Under the pieces are notes generated by a model that did not search any database, was not told the DNA's origin, and saw nothing but the letters and a program-made list of their open reading frames with translations. A DNA stretch of 64,000 nt. Source: JAHEDH01 sp963753285 (GTDB taxonomy: Bacteria > Actinomycetota > Acidimicrobiia > Spongiisociales > ZC4RG35). Position numbers and translations under genes: made by a program. Positions 41,980 to 50,078 of this stretch are shown here, piece by piece. The DNA lies in the NCBI GenBank assembly GCA_963753285.1, contig CAVWBT010000002.1:62001-126000 (forward strand), written 5' to 3'. Numbering within the stretch: the stretch's first letter is position 1; each line of letters starts with the position of its first letter.

Positions 41980-42912
41980 ATGAGCGGTGTCGCAGTGCTG
42001 TTCCCGGGCCAGGGAAGCCAGGAAGTCGGAATGGGTGCCGATCTGTTCGAGCGTCACGAAGACATCCTTGGGACGGAGAGCGACAGGATTCTCGGATGGT
42101 CCCTCCGTGAGGTCTGCCTGGATGGGCCACTCGAGCGCCTCACCCGGACCGAACACGCTCAGCCGGCGCTCTTCGCGCTCGCATTTGCCCGATGGCTCGA
42201 TGTTGCCGACGTCCTCGAGGGTCGTGTCCAGGGTGCGGCCGGGCATTCGCTTGGCGAATACACGGCGTTGGCGGCATCGGGCATGGTGGAGTTCCAGGCG
42301 GCCCTGTCCGTCGTCGCCGAGCGGGGAGCAGCAATGGCCGAGGCGGCAGACGCCGAGCCATCCGGGATGGCGGCTCTGATCGGAGCCTCGCCCGACCTCG
42401 CCGAACAGATCGCAACCCGGCGGAGGTCCGAGGGTGGGCGGCTGTCGGTCGCCAACATCAACGCTCCCGGCCAGGTCGTCGTCGCCGGGGGCGCGGAGGA
42501 TCTCGACTGGCTCGAGGGCAACGCCCGCGACCTGGGCATCCGTCGGGCGATACGTCTGAACGTTGCAGGCGCGTTTCATTCGCCGTTCATGGAGCCGGCG
42601 ACGCCACAGCTCCGAGATGCGCTCGCAGATCTGGAGGTACGCGAAGGCCGCTTCGACGTGTGGAGCAATGTGACCGCTGCCCCCGTGTCTGCCGTCGACG
42701 TGGTCGAGTTGCTCGGTCGACAGGTCGTGTCACCGGTGCTGTTCCAGCAGACGCTCGAGAACATGGCGGCCACCGGAATCGAGACGTTCATCCACATCGG
42801 ACCCGGAGACGTGACAGCCGGAATGGCGAAACGCAGCGTTGACAATCCGACGGTTGTGGTCGTCAACGACGCCGCCGGCGTCGAACAGCTCCCTAGTCTG
42901 TTGCCGGAATGA
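41980..42912 (+). CDS. fabD: Malonyl-CoA:ACP transacylase
   Basis: The 310-residue enzyme loads malonyl groups onto acyl carrier protein. It has FPGQGSQEVGMG near the start, the nucleophile S90 in GHSLGEYTAL and H200 in GAFHSPFM. TGGAGAATC precedes the ATG. It is the first gene of the fabD-fabH-fabG-acpP-fabF operon and overlaps fabH by 4 nt. Confidence 0.96.
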   Translation: MSGVAVLFPGQGSQEVGMGADLFERHEDILGTESDRILGWSLREVCLDGPLERLTRTEHAQPALFALAFARWLDVADVLEGRVQGAAGHSLGEYTALAASGMVEFQAALSVVAERGAAMAEAADAEPSGMAALIGASPDLAEQIATRRRSEGGRLSVANINAPGQVVVAGGAEDLDWLEGNARDLGIRRAIRLNVAGAFHSPFMEPATPQLRDALADLEVREGRFDVWSNVTAAPVSAVDVVELLGRQVVSPVLFQQTLENMAATGIETFIHIGPGDVTAGMAKRSVDNPTVVVVNDAAGVEQLPSLLPE

Positions 42913-43997
42913 GCGAGCGCTACGCCGAGATCACCGGGTGGGGCACTGCACTGCCTCCCGCGGTTCTGACCAACGACGACATGTCCAGGATCGTCGAGAC
43001 GTCGGACGAGTGGATTGCCACGCGGACCGGCATCAAGGAGCGGCGGATCTCCCACGTCGACGTCAGCGAGCTCGGAAGGGTGGCCGGGCTCAGGGCGATC
43101 GCCGCCGCCGGATTAGAGCCTGATCAGATCGACATGGTCATCAACGCGACCTGTACGCCCGAGAATCTCCTGCCTGCGACTGCGGGCCTCATCCAGGACA
43201 AGATCGGGGCGACCGGTGCCGGCGCCATGGACCTCAATGCCAACTGCTCCGGTTTCGTCTACGCCCACACCGTCGCAGACAGCATGGTGAAGACCGGTGC
43301 CGCCACTCGGGTGCTCGTCCTGGGAGCGGAGAAGTTCTCCTACATCCTCGACTGGACGGACCGGTCGACGTGTGTCCTCTTCGGCGACGGCGCCGGGGCA
43401 ATCGTCGTCGAGGTCACCGACCGTCCGGTCGGGCTGGTGGCGTCGGAGCTCGGCAACGACGGGAGCGCGGCCGAACACCTCTGCCTGCCGGGCCGAGGGA
43501 CGGCAGGCCAGGTCGCGGCGCTCGACCCGCTCACCGCCGGCGTCAGGATGAATGGACCGGAGATCTTCCGACGGGCCGTGACGATGATGGGGGAGGCGTC
43601 GCGGCGAGTCGTGGAGGCAGCCGGTTGGCAGCTCGACGACGTCGATCTCCTGATCCCGCACCAGGCGAACCAGCGCATCCTCGACGCCACCGCCAGGCGG
43701 CTCGGTCTCGACAACGCCAAGGTGTTCTCGAATCTGCACGCATACGGCAACACGTCGGCGGCCACGATCCCGATCGCACTCGCCGAGGCCCTCGAGCACG
43801 GCCGTGTCGCGCCGGGCGCCAATCTCGTATTCGTGGCGTTCGGCGGTGGCCTGTCGTGGGCGGCGAGCGCGATCAAGTGGGGTGAGCGCACCGAGCCGAT
43901 CGGCGCGTCCGATGCGTCATTGCCGGCGTTCGACGGCGATGCCCTCGAGCTGCTGCGCCCCAACGTCGAGTTCTTCGGAGGGAGCATCTCGCCATGA
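42909..43997 (+). CDS. fabH: Beta-ketoacyl-ACP synthase III
   Basis: The 362-residue enzyme starts fatty acid synthesis by condensing an acyl-CoA with malonyl-ACP. The triad is C113 in ANCSGF, H251 in HQANQRI and N281 in YGNTSAA. Compared with the usual 315-335 residues it has about 35 extra at the C-terminus after AIKWGERTE, without recognisable function. It overlaps fabD and fabG by 4 nt each. Confidence 0.95.
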   Translation: MSERYAEITGWGTALPPAVLTNDDMSRIVETSDEWIATRTGIKERRISHVDVSELGRVAGLRAIAAAGLEPDQIDMVINATCTPENLLPATAGLIQDKIGATGAGAMDLNANCSGFVYAHTVADSMVKTGAATRVLVLGAEKFSYILDWTDRSTCVLFGDGAGAIVVEVTDRPVGLVASELGNDGSAAEHLCLPGRGTAGQVAALDPLTAGVRMNGPEIFRRAVTMMGEASRRVVEAAGWQLDDVDLLIPHQANQRILDATARRLGLDNAKVFSNLHAYGNTSAATIPIALAEALEHGRVAPGANLVFVAFGGGLSWAASAIKWGERTEPIGASDASLPAFDGDALELLRPNVEFFGGSISP

Positions 43998-44728
43998 CCA
44001 GAACGGCACTCGTCACGGGTGGGTCGCGTGGCATCGGTCGCGCGATCGCGCTGCAGCTCGCCGCACAGGGATGCAATGTCGCCGTCAACTATGCAACTCG
44101 TTCGGACGCGGCCGACGAGGTGGTCGCCTCGATCGGCGCAGCGGGCGGGAGCGCCATCGCCATCGGCGCCGACGTCTCCGACCCAGATGCCGTCGAGGCG
44201 ATGTTCGAAGAGATCGGGGCGGCGTTCGAGGCACCCACGATCGTGGTCAACAACGCCGGCATCACCCGGGACGATCTGATGCTTCGGATGTCCGTCGAGG
44301 CGTTCGACGAGGTCATCGCCACGAACCTGCGATCGGCGTTCCTCGTCACCAAGGCTGCTCTCCGGCCGATGATGCGGGCGAAATGGGGTCGGGTGATCTG
44401 CATCGGATCGGTGTCGGGGATCGGGGGGAATCCCGGCCAGGCGAACTACGCCGCCTCCAAGGCCGGGTTGATCGGGTTCGCCAAGAGCATCGCCAAGGAG
44501 ATGGGGGCGCGAGGCGTCACGGCGAACGTCGTGGCCCCGGGGTTCATCCAGACGGACATGACCGATGAGCTCGGCGACGCCGTGCGCGAATCTGTCGCTC
44601 AGGCCACGTCGCTGGGTCGGTTCGGAACACCGGAGGAAGTGGCGGCACTCGTCGGTTTCCTGGCGTCTGACGGCGCCTCGTACATCACAGGACAGGTCAT
44701 CGCCGTCGATGGTGGAATCGCCATCTAG
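43994..44728 (+). CDS. fabG: 3-oxoacyl-ACP reductase
   Basis: The 244-residue short-chain dehydrogenase has the NADPH motif TGGSRGIGRAIA (8-19), NNAGITRD, the catalytic S139, Y152 and K156 (YAASK) and the C-terminal FLASDGASYITGQVI. It reduces 3-oxoacyl-ACP in fatty acid elongation. It overlaps fabH by 4 nt and is followed after 32 nt by acpP. Confidence 0.96.
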   Translation: MTRTALVTGGSRGIGRAIALQLAAQGCNVAVNYATRSDAADEVVASIGAAGGSAIAIGADVSDPDAVEAMFEEIGAAFEAPTIVVNNAGITRDDLMLRMSVEAFDEVIATNLRSAFLVTKAALRPMMRAKWGRVICIGSVSGIGGNPGQANYAASKAGLIGFAKSIAKEMGARGVTANVVAPGFIQTDMTDELGDAVRESVAQATSLGRFGTPEEVAALVGFLASDGASYITGQVIAVDGGIAI

Positions 44729-44760
44729 GGTGACCCCAACCAACCAAGGAGAGAGCACAC

Positions 44761-45000
44761 ATGGATCGCAATGAGGTAGGTGAGCGCCTGCGCGCCACGC
44801 TCGTCAGCGAACTCGGCCTCGACGCGTCGAAGCTCAGCGACGAAGCGTCGTTCGAAGAGGACCTCGAAGTCGACTCGCTCGGTGTCGTCGAACTGTTGAT
44901 GGCGCTCGAGGACGAGTTCGATGTCAAGATCCCGGACGAGGAAGCAGAGAACATCCAGACCGTCGGACAGGCAATCGACATGGTGCACGGCAAGCTCTGA
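44761..45000 (+). CDS. acpP: Acyl carrier protein
   Basis: The 79-residue acidic protein carries the phosphopantetheine attachment site S39 in EVDSLGVVELLMALED. It holds growing acyl chains as thioesters. AAGGAGAGAG lies 8 nt before the ATG, the strongest binding site in the operon, as expected for the most abundant product. Confidence 0.97.
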   Translation: MDRNEVGERLRATLVSELGLDASKLSDEASFEEDLEVDSLGVVELLMALEDEFDVKIPDEEAENIQTVGQAIDMVHGKL

Positions 45001-45001
45001 G

Positions 45002-46252
45002 ATGACCTCACGCAGACGGGTCGTCGTGACCGGGATCGGTGCGGTGTCGCCAGTCGGTCTCACCGCCGAGGCGACGTGGCAGTCACTGATCTCAGGCACC
45101 TCCGGCGCAGGCCAGATCACCGCATTCGACGCCACCGGATTCAAGACGACGATCGCTGCCGAAGCAACGGCGTTCGACCCCGAGGACTACTTCGAACGCA
45201 AGGACGCCCGGAGGATGGATCGTTGCACGCAGCTCGCCCTCGTCGCCGCGAACGAGGCGATGGCGCATTCGGCCCTCGTCATCGACCCGGACGGACCGCT
45301 TGCGCCTCGCGCCGGGGCGGTCATCGGGGTGGGTTTCGGGGGGATGGCGACGCTCATCGAAGAGGTGCGCGTCCTGGACGAGCGTGGCCCCGGACGGGTC
45401 AGTCCGATCGGCATCCCGAAGATCATCGCCAACATGCCGGCGGGGACGGTCTCCATCGAACACAACCTGATGGGACCCGTCAGCTGCGCAGTGACGGCGT
45501 GCTCCGCTTCGGCGAACGCCATCGGCGATGCAGCAGAGATCATCAGACGTGGGGCGGCGGACGTCATGGTCGCCGGCGGGGCAGAGGCGGCGATCACCGA
45601 CTTCGGGGTGGCGTCGTTCGCTCAGGCACGGGCCTTGAGCACGCGGAACGACGATCCCGAGCGGGCGTCCCGGCCGTTCGACCTGGAACGGGACGGGTTC
45701 GTGATGGGCGAAGGAGGGGCTGCCCTGGTGCTCGAAGAGCGCGAGGCGGCGATTGCCCGAGGCGCAGACATCCTCGCCGAGGTCACCGGGTACGGCATGT
45801 CTGCGGACGCCTATCACATCACGCTTCCGCGACCCGGGGGAATGGGTGCGGCCCGCGCGATGAACGCGGCCCTCGAGGACGCAGGGATCGGACCGGATGA
45901 TCTCGACTACATCAATGCACATGGCACGTCGACCGATGCCAACGATGCAACCGAGACCGCGGCGATCAAGATCTCGCTCGGAGCATCTGCGTACGACGTG
46001 CCGGTGTCGTCCACCAAGTCGATGACCGGGCACCTGCTGGGAGCTGCGGGTGCGATGGAGGCCGTCGTCGCCATCAAGTCGATCCAGACCGGGATCCTCG
46101 CTCCGACCATCAACCTCGAGACACCCGACCCGGACTGCGACCTCGACTACGTCCCCAATGAGGCCCGCCAGGTCGATGGTGTGAGACACGCCATGAGCAA
46201 CTCGTTCGGCTTCGGCGGCCACAACGTCGCCCTCGTGTTCTCGAAGCCGTAG
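45002..46252 (+). CDS. fabF: Beta-ketoacyl-ACP synthase II
   Basis: The 416-residue enzyme elongates acyl-ACP. The Cys-His-His triad is C167 in TACSASANA, H307 in NAHGTST and H344 in MTGHLLGA; the start reads RRVVVTGIGAVSPVG. The ATG lies 1 nt after the acpP stop, favouring this start over in-frame codons inside acpP. A mosaic hairpin element follows the stop directly. Confidence 0.96.
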   Translation: MTSRRRVVVTGIGAVSPVGLTAEATWQSLISGTSGAGQITAFDATGFKTTIAAEATAFDPEDYFERKDARRMDRCTQLALVAANEAMAHSALVIDPDGPLAPRAGAVIGVGFGGMATLIEEVRVLDERGPGRVSPIGIPKIIANMPAGTVSIEHNLMGPVSCAVTACSASANAIGDAAEIIRRGAADVMVAGGAEAAITDFGVASFAQARALSTRNDDPERASRPFDLERDGFVMGEGGAALVLEEREAAIARGADILAEVTGYGMSADAYHITLPRPGGMGAARAMNAALEDAGIGPDDLDYINAHGTSTDANDATETAAIKISLGASAYDVPVSSTKSMTGHLLGAAGAMEAVVAIKSIQTGILAPTINLETPDPDCDLDYVPNEARQVDGVRHAMSNSFGFGGHNVALVFSKP

Positions 46253-46253
46253 C

Positions 46254-46391
46254 GGCTCGCTTCGCTTCGCCAGCGTCTCTTCAGGCCTGGCGGCCTGAGC
46301 GTGTCTTCTGCTCCGGCCCTGGGGGCCTCCGCAGAGCGTGTCTTCACTTCGTGAGCGTGTCCGCGACCTGTGGTCGTGATGACGCGGCCAG
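46254..46391. repeat. Mosaic hairpin element, copy 2 (short)
   Basis: Starting 2 nt after the fabF stop it has GGCTCGCTTCGCTTCGC, one CAGGCC-tggc-GGCCTG hairpin, an AGCGTGTCTTC linker, a GGCCCtggGGGCC hairpin, a TCAC-ttc-GTGA hairpin and the start of the core (GTGTCCGCGACCTGT), then it stops. The rest of the core and the right arm are missing. Confidence 0.8.
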
Positions 46392-46438
46392 GCGAGAGCG
46401 ACCAGCGCGTGACCTCGAACGCCGCGAGACCTCCGCAA

Positions 46439-46690
46439 TCATCCCTGGTCGCGTTGTTCTGCGGCTTCGGCGAGGGAGCGGTAGACCAGGACGATGACGA
46501 CCGCCATGCCGATCATGGCGATGAGGAACGCCACGATCGAGATGGGGATCGCCCACTCGGGGCAGGTGTCGATCGTCCCGTCGGGCAGCTCGACCCGACA
46601 CGACACGTCGGTCACCACATACCCCACCCATCCGGCGATCAGGCCGGCGAGTAGGGAAGGGATCGCAATCCACGGATTCGGGGTTCTCAT
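46439..46690 (-). CDS. Small two-helix membrane protein
   Basis: The 83-residue protein has two membrane segments (about 8-26 and 49-70) with a cysteine-containing outside loop (VSCRVELPDGTIDTCPEW) that may be disulfide-bonded. No family is recognised. Its ATG overlaps the stop of the next upstream gene by 4 nt. Confidence 0.65.
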   Translation of the reverse strand: MRTPNPWIAIPSLLAGLIAGWVGYVVTDVSCRVELPDGTIDTCPEWAIPISIVAFLIAMIGMAVVIVLVYRSLAEAAEQRDQG

Positions 46691-47448
46691 GTGCCGTGCT
46701 CCCTCCGGCGACCCCGGTCGTCGATGCCGGCGGCGTCGAGCACGTCGCGGGGAGCCAGCTCGGGTGGGATCGGCACGGTCGTTCCGGGCTCTGCGAGGGG
46801 GTGGACGGCAATGCGGACATCGACGGTCCAGGCCAGTGCCACGACGCCGACCGCGGTCGCTGCGATGAAGGCGCCGACCGGGAGCCCCTCGAAGATCGCT
46901 GCCGCCGCCAGCGCGACGGGACTGCCGATTCGGACTGCAAGCAGGGCCGCTGGGGCCGCCTTGACGTACCACCCCATGGTCACCCACGACACTGCCACTC
47001 CGATCAGGGCCCAGAGGCCGAGACCGTCTGGAGCGAGCAGCGCCCACACCGGAGGTGCGGCCAGCAGGAGCAGCGGCAGGAGGACCGAGCGGGCAGGTGG
47101 GCCGTCAGCCGGCGGTCGCTGCCGGATCATTCCGTCGAAGCTCGTACCGGCGAGCCCGGCTGCCGCCACGCCGGCGGACGCCATGGCCGTGACGCTCCAC
47201 GGCGTGAGCGGAAACAGGAGCCCGAGCGCAACCATCACGCCCGCCGAGCCGAGTGCGAGACGAAGCGCCCAGCGGGCGGCGCCTGCCACCATCCCGACGA
47301 TGGAAACCGTCGAGATCAGCAGCAGCCCTGCGCCGAGAACGAACGACGACGACGCCGAGTAGACGTCCGTGGTACTGGCGATGCCTGCCCAGGTCGCGGC
47401 CGATGCGAACAGGGCGGCTGCGGTTGCCTGGGGTCGTCTCGTCTTCAT
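46687..47448 (-). CDS. Integral membrane protein, function unknown
   Basis: The 253-residue protein has about eight hydrophobic segments, mostly Ala/Leu/Val-rich (for example LLLISTVSIVGMVAGAARWAL and LLPLLLLAAPPVWALLAP). I recognise no transporter family. The ATG at 47448 is the first codon in frame before the hydrophobic region. It is transcribed divergently from the NUDIX gene and coupled to the following small membrane protein. Confidence 0.7.
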   Translation of the reverse strand: MKTRRPQATAAALFASAATWAGIASTTDVYSASSSFVLGAGLLLISTVSIVGMVAGAARWALRLALGSAGVMVALGLLFPLTPWSVTAMASAGVAAAGLAGTSFDGMIRQRPPADGPPARSVLLPLLLLAAPPVWALLAPDGLGLWALIGVAVSWVTMGWYVKAAPAALLAVRIGSPVALAAAAIFEGLPVGAFIAATAVGVVALAWTVDVRIAVHPLAEPGTTVPIPPELAPRDVLDAAGIDDRGRRREHGT

Positions 47449-47496
47449 GTCGATCTGAGTCTTGGGGTTCGCGCCGGACAACGCAAAACTGCGGTT

Positions 47497-48018
47497 GTGA
47501 CCGACACAGTCGACACTCCGTTCTGGCCAGGCGAGTTCGAGTTCTGCCCCCACTGCACCACCGGTCTGGCAGACCGGCGTGTCGGCGGCCGGATCAGGAA
47601 AGTGTGCCCGAGTTGTGGCTGGGTGCATTTCAGAGACCCGGCGGTCGGCGTCGCCGGCGTCGTGATCGAGGACCGCCGAGTCCTTCTCGTCAGGCGTGGC
47701 CCGAACGCAACCCGATCCGGGCTCTGGTGCATCCCGTGCGGATACCTCGACTACGGAGAAGAGGTCAGGGCCGGTGCTGCTCGAGAGGTCGTCGAGGAAA
47801 CCGGACTCGAGGTGGACGTGGGTCGCGTCCTGTGGGTTGCGTCGAACTACCACGATCCAGCGAAGCTGACCGTCGGGATCTGGTTCGAGGCCACCGTCGT
47901 CGGTGGCGAACTGCGCGCAGGCGACGATGCAGTCGAGGCAGGATTCTTCCCGCTGGACGATCTCCCAGACCTGGCGTTCGAGACCGATGCCGGGTTGATC
48001 AGATCGCTGGCTCGCTGA
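47497..48018 (+). CDS. NUDIX hydrolase with zinc ribbon (NudC-like)
   Basis: The 173-residue protein has a four-cysteine zinc ribbon (CPHC at about 14-17 and CPSC at about 34-37) and the NUDIX box G-x5-E-x7-REVVEETGLE in GYLDYGEEVRAGAAREVV and following residues. NudC-type enzymes hydrolyse NADH or remove NAD caps from RNA, but the N-terminal domain of NudC is absent, so the substrate is open. The start is GTG at 47497. Confidence 0.88.
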   Translation: MTDTVDTPFWPGEFEFCPHCTTGLADRRVGGRIRKVCPSCGWVHFRDPAVGVAGVVIEDRRVLLVRRGPNATRSGLWCIPCGYLDYGEEVRAGAAREVVEETGLEVDVGRVLWVASNYHDPAKLTVGIWFEATVVGGELRAGDDAVEAGFFPLDDLPDLAFETDAGLIRSLAR

Positions 48019-48020
48019 AG

Positions 48021-48347
48021 AGACCGGCCCGGGCTTGGCGGTCCCGCCCGTAGCGTGTCATCCGGCCCAGGGGGCCGAAGCGTGTCTTCCGCTTCGGCCC
48101 TGGCGGGCCTCTGCAGAGCGTGTCTTCACTTCGTGAGCGTGTCCGCAACCCGAACTCGTCGTGATGCTGCGGGGCGAATCCGTTCAGCGCGCCAAGCCCA
48201 CTCGCCCCAAAGGGTGAGACCTTCGACAGGTCGCGTACACGCCGCCGAAGGCGAAACACGCTGCGAGCGCCAGCGAGCAAGACACGCTCAGGCCGCCGGG
48301 CCTGAAGAAACGCTACGGCCGCCAGGCCTGGAGAAGCGCAGCGAGCT
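48021..48347. repeat. Mosaic hairpin element, copy 3 (full length, inverted)
   Basis: Read on the minus strand it repeats the order of copy 1: CAGGCC-type hairpins with AGCGTTTCTT/AGCGTGTCTT linkers, a GCTCGCTGGCGCTCGC block, a CGCC-ttc-GGCG hairpin, the core with GCGACCTGTCGA, GGGGCGAGTG, GCGCGC and TTCGCCCCGCAGC, then the CTCAC-gaa-GTGA hairpin and GACACGCT-linked hairpins. A stretch of 24 nt is identical between copies 1 and 3. It separates two converging genes. The 93-codon minus-strand frame across it resembles the one in copy 1. Confidence 0.85.
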
Positions 48348-48948
48348 ACGCCGGATCTGGTTCCCAGAACGACAGTTCACGCCACGAGGGTCCCGGCGCG
48401 AGCGTGATCACCGACGCGTGACTCGGCTTGTCGGAGTGCAGACCCGACAGCGAGCGCCCGGTCAGGGCGAGCCGGGCGGCCTGGATCGGATCCTGGTGAC
48501 CCACGACGACCACGTCCCCTGCGTCTGACCGCGCTTCGATCCGTTTGATCGCTCCGGCCATGCGTCGTGCAAGCATCTCGAGGGACTCGTCGCCGAACGC
48601 GAGCCGATCGGGATGCTCGAGATAGGCCTCGAGTTCACCGGGATGAGCCGACGGGAGATCCCTCCACTTCGTGCCGGCCCACCTCGAGAGCAGCGACCAC
48701 TCGATCAGATCCTCGTCGACCAGCACTGGCACACCACTTCGACCGGCGATCGGCGTGGCCGTCTCGAGCGCTCGCTGCAGCGGAGACGACCACACCGCAA
48801 CGATCGGTTGAGAGCCGAGATATCGGCTGACGGAGCGGGCCTGCACGCTGCCGGTCTCGGACAGCGGAAAGCCCGGGAGCGAGTCGTAGACGACCTCTCC
48901 GGGGTTGTGCGCCTCTCCATGCCTGACCAGGTGGACGTGTCGTGCCAT
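48346..48948 (-). CDS. Histidine phosphatase (phosphoglycerate mutase-like)
   Basis: The 200-residue protein has the catalytic VRHGEAHNPG motif near the N-terminus (phosphohistidine H), R in SSPLQRALETA, a central acidic E and the second histidine in VVGHQDP. Members dephosphorylate sugars, nucleotides or small phosphate esters. The ATG at 48948 is preferred to the TTG at 48957 because TAGTCT lies 8 nt upstream at leaderless spacing. Confidence 0.88.
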   Translation of the reverse strand: MARHVHLVRHGEAHNPGEVVYDSLPGFPLSETGSVQARSVSRYLGSQPIVAVWSSPLQRALETATPIAGRSGVPVLVDEDLIEWSLLSRWAGTKWRDLPSAHPGELEAYLEHPDRLAFGDESLEMLARRMAGAIKRIEARSDAGDVVVVGHQDPIQAARLALTGRSLSGLHSDKPSHASVITLAPGPSWRELSFWEPDPA

Positions 48949-48956
48949 CGACGGCA

Positions 48957-48962
48957 AGACTA
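48957..48962 (-). promoter_or_regulatory. -10-like TAGTCT, 8 nt before ATG
   Basis: It overlaps the alternative TTG start and therefore argues for the ATG at 48948. Confidence 0.5.
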
Positions 48963-49116
48963 CGGGAGCCGCTCGGCCGAGACATCGATCACGTCGGGTC
49001 GATGCTCAGGAGAGAAACTTCTGCGGTGTGCGAGAAATCTTCAAGGTGTCGCCTGATTATTACCGATGGAAGTGGGTACACTCCGACCAGGAAGCCGACC
49101 CGCAGAGCGTGTAGTC

Positions 49117-49449
49117 ATGTCACTGGACGACCGAGAACAGCAGATCCTCTCCGAGATAGAGCGTCAGTTCTACGAGGAAGACCCCTCGCTCGCTCGCGCC
49201 GTGCGTAACATCGATCGCCCCCGCCGGTTCGGAATCAGGCTCCCGATCGTGGGTCTGGTGGTCGGCGCCGTCATCCTGCTCGCCTTCTTCACGGTTCAGA
49301 CCATCGTGGCGCTGGTAGGTTTCGCCATCATCGTCGCATCCGCCTCGGCACTCGTCTACGAGTTGTCGGACCGCAATCCGAAGCCGATGTCCCAGCCCGA
49401 TCCCGGGTCGGGAAAAACACCCTGGCGCGGACCGTTCGGCCGCCGCTGA
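49117..49449 (+). CDS. DUF3040 membrane protein
   Basis: The 110-residue protein begins MSLDDREQQILSEIERQFYE, the hallmark of DUF3040, followed by two membrane helices (about 40-80, LPIVGLVVGAVILLAFFTV and the next). It is an actinobacterial family of unknown function, often near cell-division genes. TACACT at 49076 may be the -10 box; −35 is unclear. Confidence 0.85.
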   Translation: MSLDDREQQILSEIERQFYEEDPSLARAVRNIDRPRRFGIRLPIVGLVVGAVILLAFFTVQTIVALVGFAIIVASASALVYELSDRNPKPMSQPDPGSGKTPWRGPFGRR

Positions 49450-49565
49450 TCCGCCGCTAAGGTACCTCTGCACCCGGGGAGGTCGCGACAGCGGCCACGG
49501 GTGGGCAAACAGGTTTGGATTTCGACCGGGTGTGTGTTTCCCGGTCCCGATGTGCGGAGCAAGAG

Positions 49566-50069
49566 TTGAGAGAGGGATTCACGGCCCAGCAGGCCTCGAA
49601 GTTGACGTCGGCCACCCATCACCAACTCCGGTACTGGGACCGAGTGGATCTCGTCAGACCCTCCATCCAGAGCACGAACGGGCGACCGGGAGTCCGCCGT
49701 CTCTATTCGTTCCGCGACCTCGTTGCACTTCGGGTCGTCAAGAGCCTGCTCGACAACGGCATGTCGCTCCAGCGGGTGCGCCGCGCCTGGGACTACCTCC
49801 GCCGCAACGCCGACATGGACGGCCACCTCGCCGAGGTGAAGCTCGTCACCGACGGCCGCAGCATCTTCAAGATCGCAAAGGAAGACGACGAGGTGCTCGA
49901 CGCGTTGCGCGAGGGCCAGCTGGCCTTCTTCGTGGCGATCGACGAGATCACTCGATCCGTCGAGGACGACGTGACGAGATTCGAACTGGATCGCACGACG
50001 TTCCTTCAGATGCTCCACCGTGTCGAAGACGACGTCCGTGAGGAGCAGCGCCGCTCATCGAACGGCTGA
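49566..50069 (+). CDS. MerR-type transcriptional regulator
   Basis: With the TTG at 49566 (GGAG 6 nt upstream) the protein has 167 residues. The winged-helix start FTAQQASKLTSATHHQLRYW is typical of MerR, followed by LYSFRDLVALRVVKSLLDNG. The C-terminal half is an acidic helical region, without the cysteines of metal-sensing members. A longer TTG start at 49515 is possible. Its target is unknown; the neighbouring TgpA cluster points the other way. Confidence 0.85.
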   Translation: MREGFTAQQASKLTSATHHQLRYWDRVDLVRPSIQSTNGRPGVRRLYSFRDLVALRVVKSLLDNGMSLQRVRRAWDYLRRNADMDGHLAEVKLVTDGRSIFKIAKEDDEVLDALREGQLAFFVAIDEITRSVEDDVTRFELDRTTFLQMLHRVEDDVREEQRRSSNG

Positions 50070-50078
50070 GCGGCGTTC

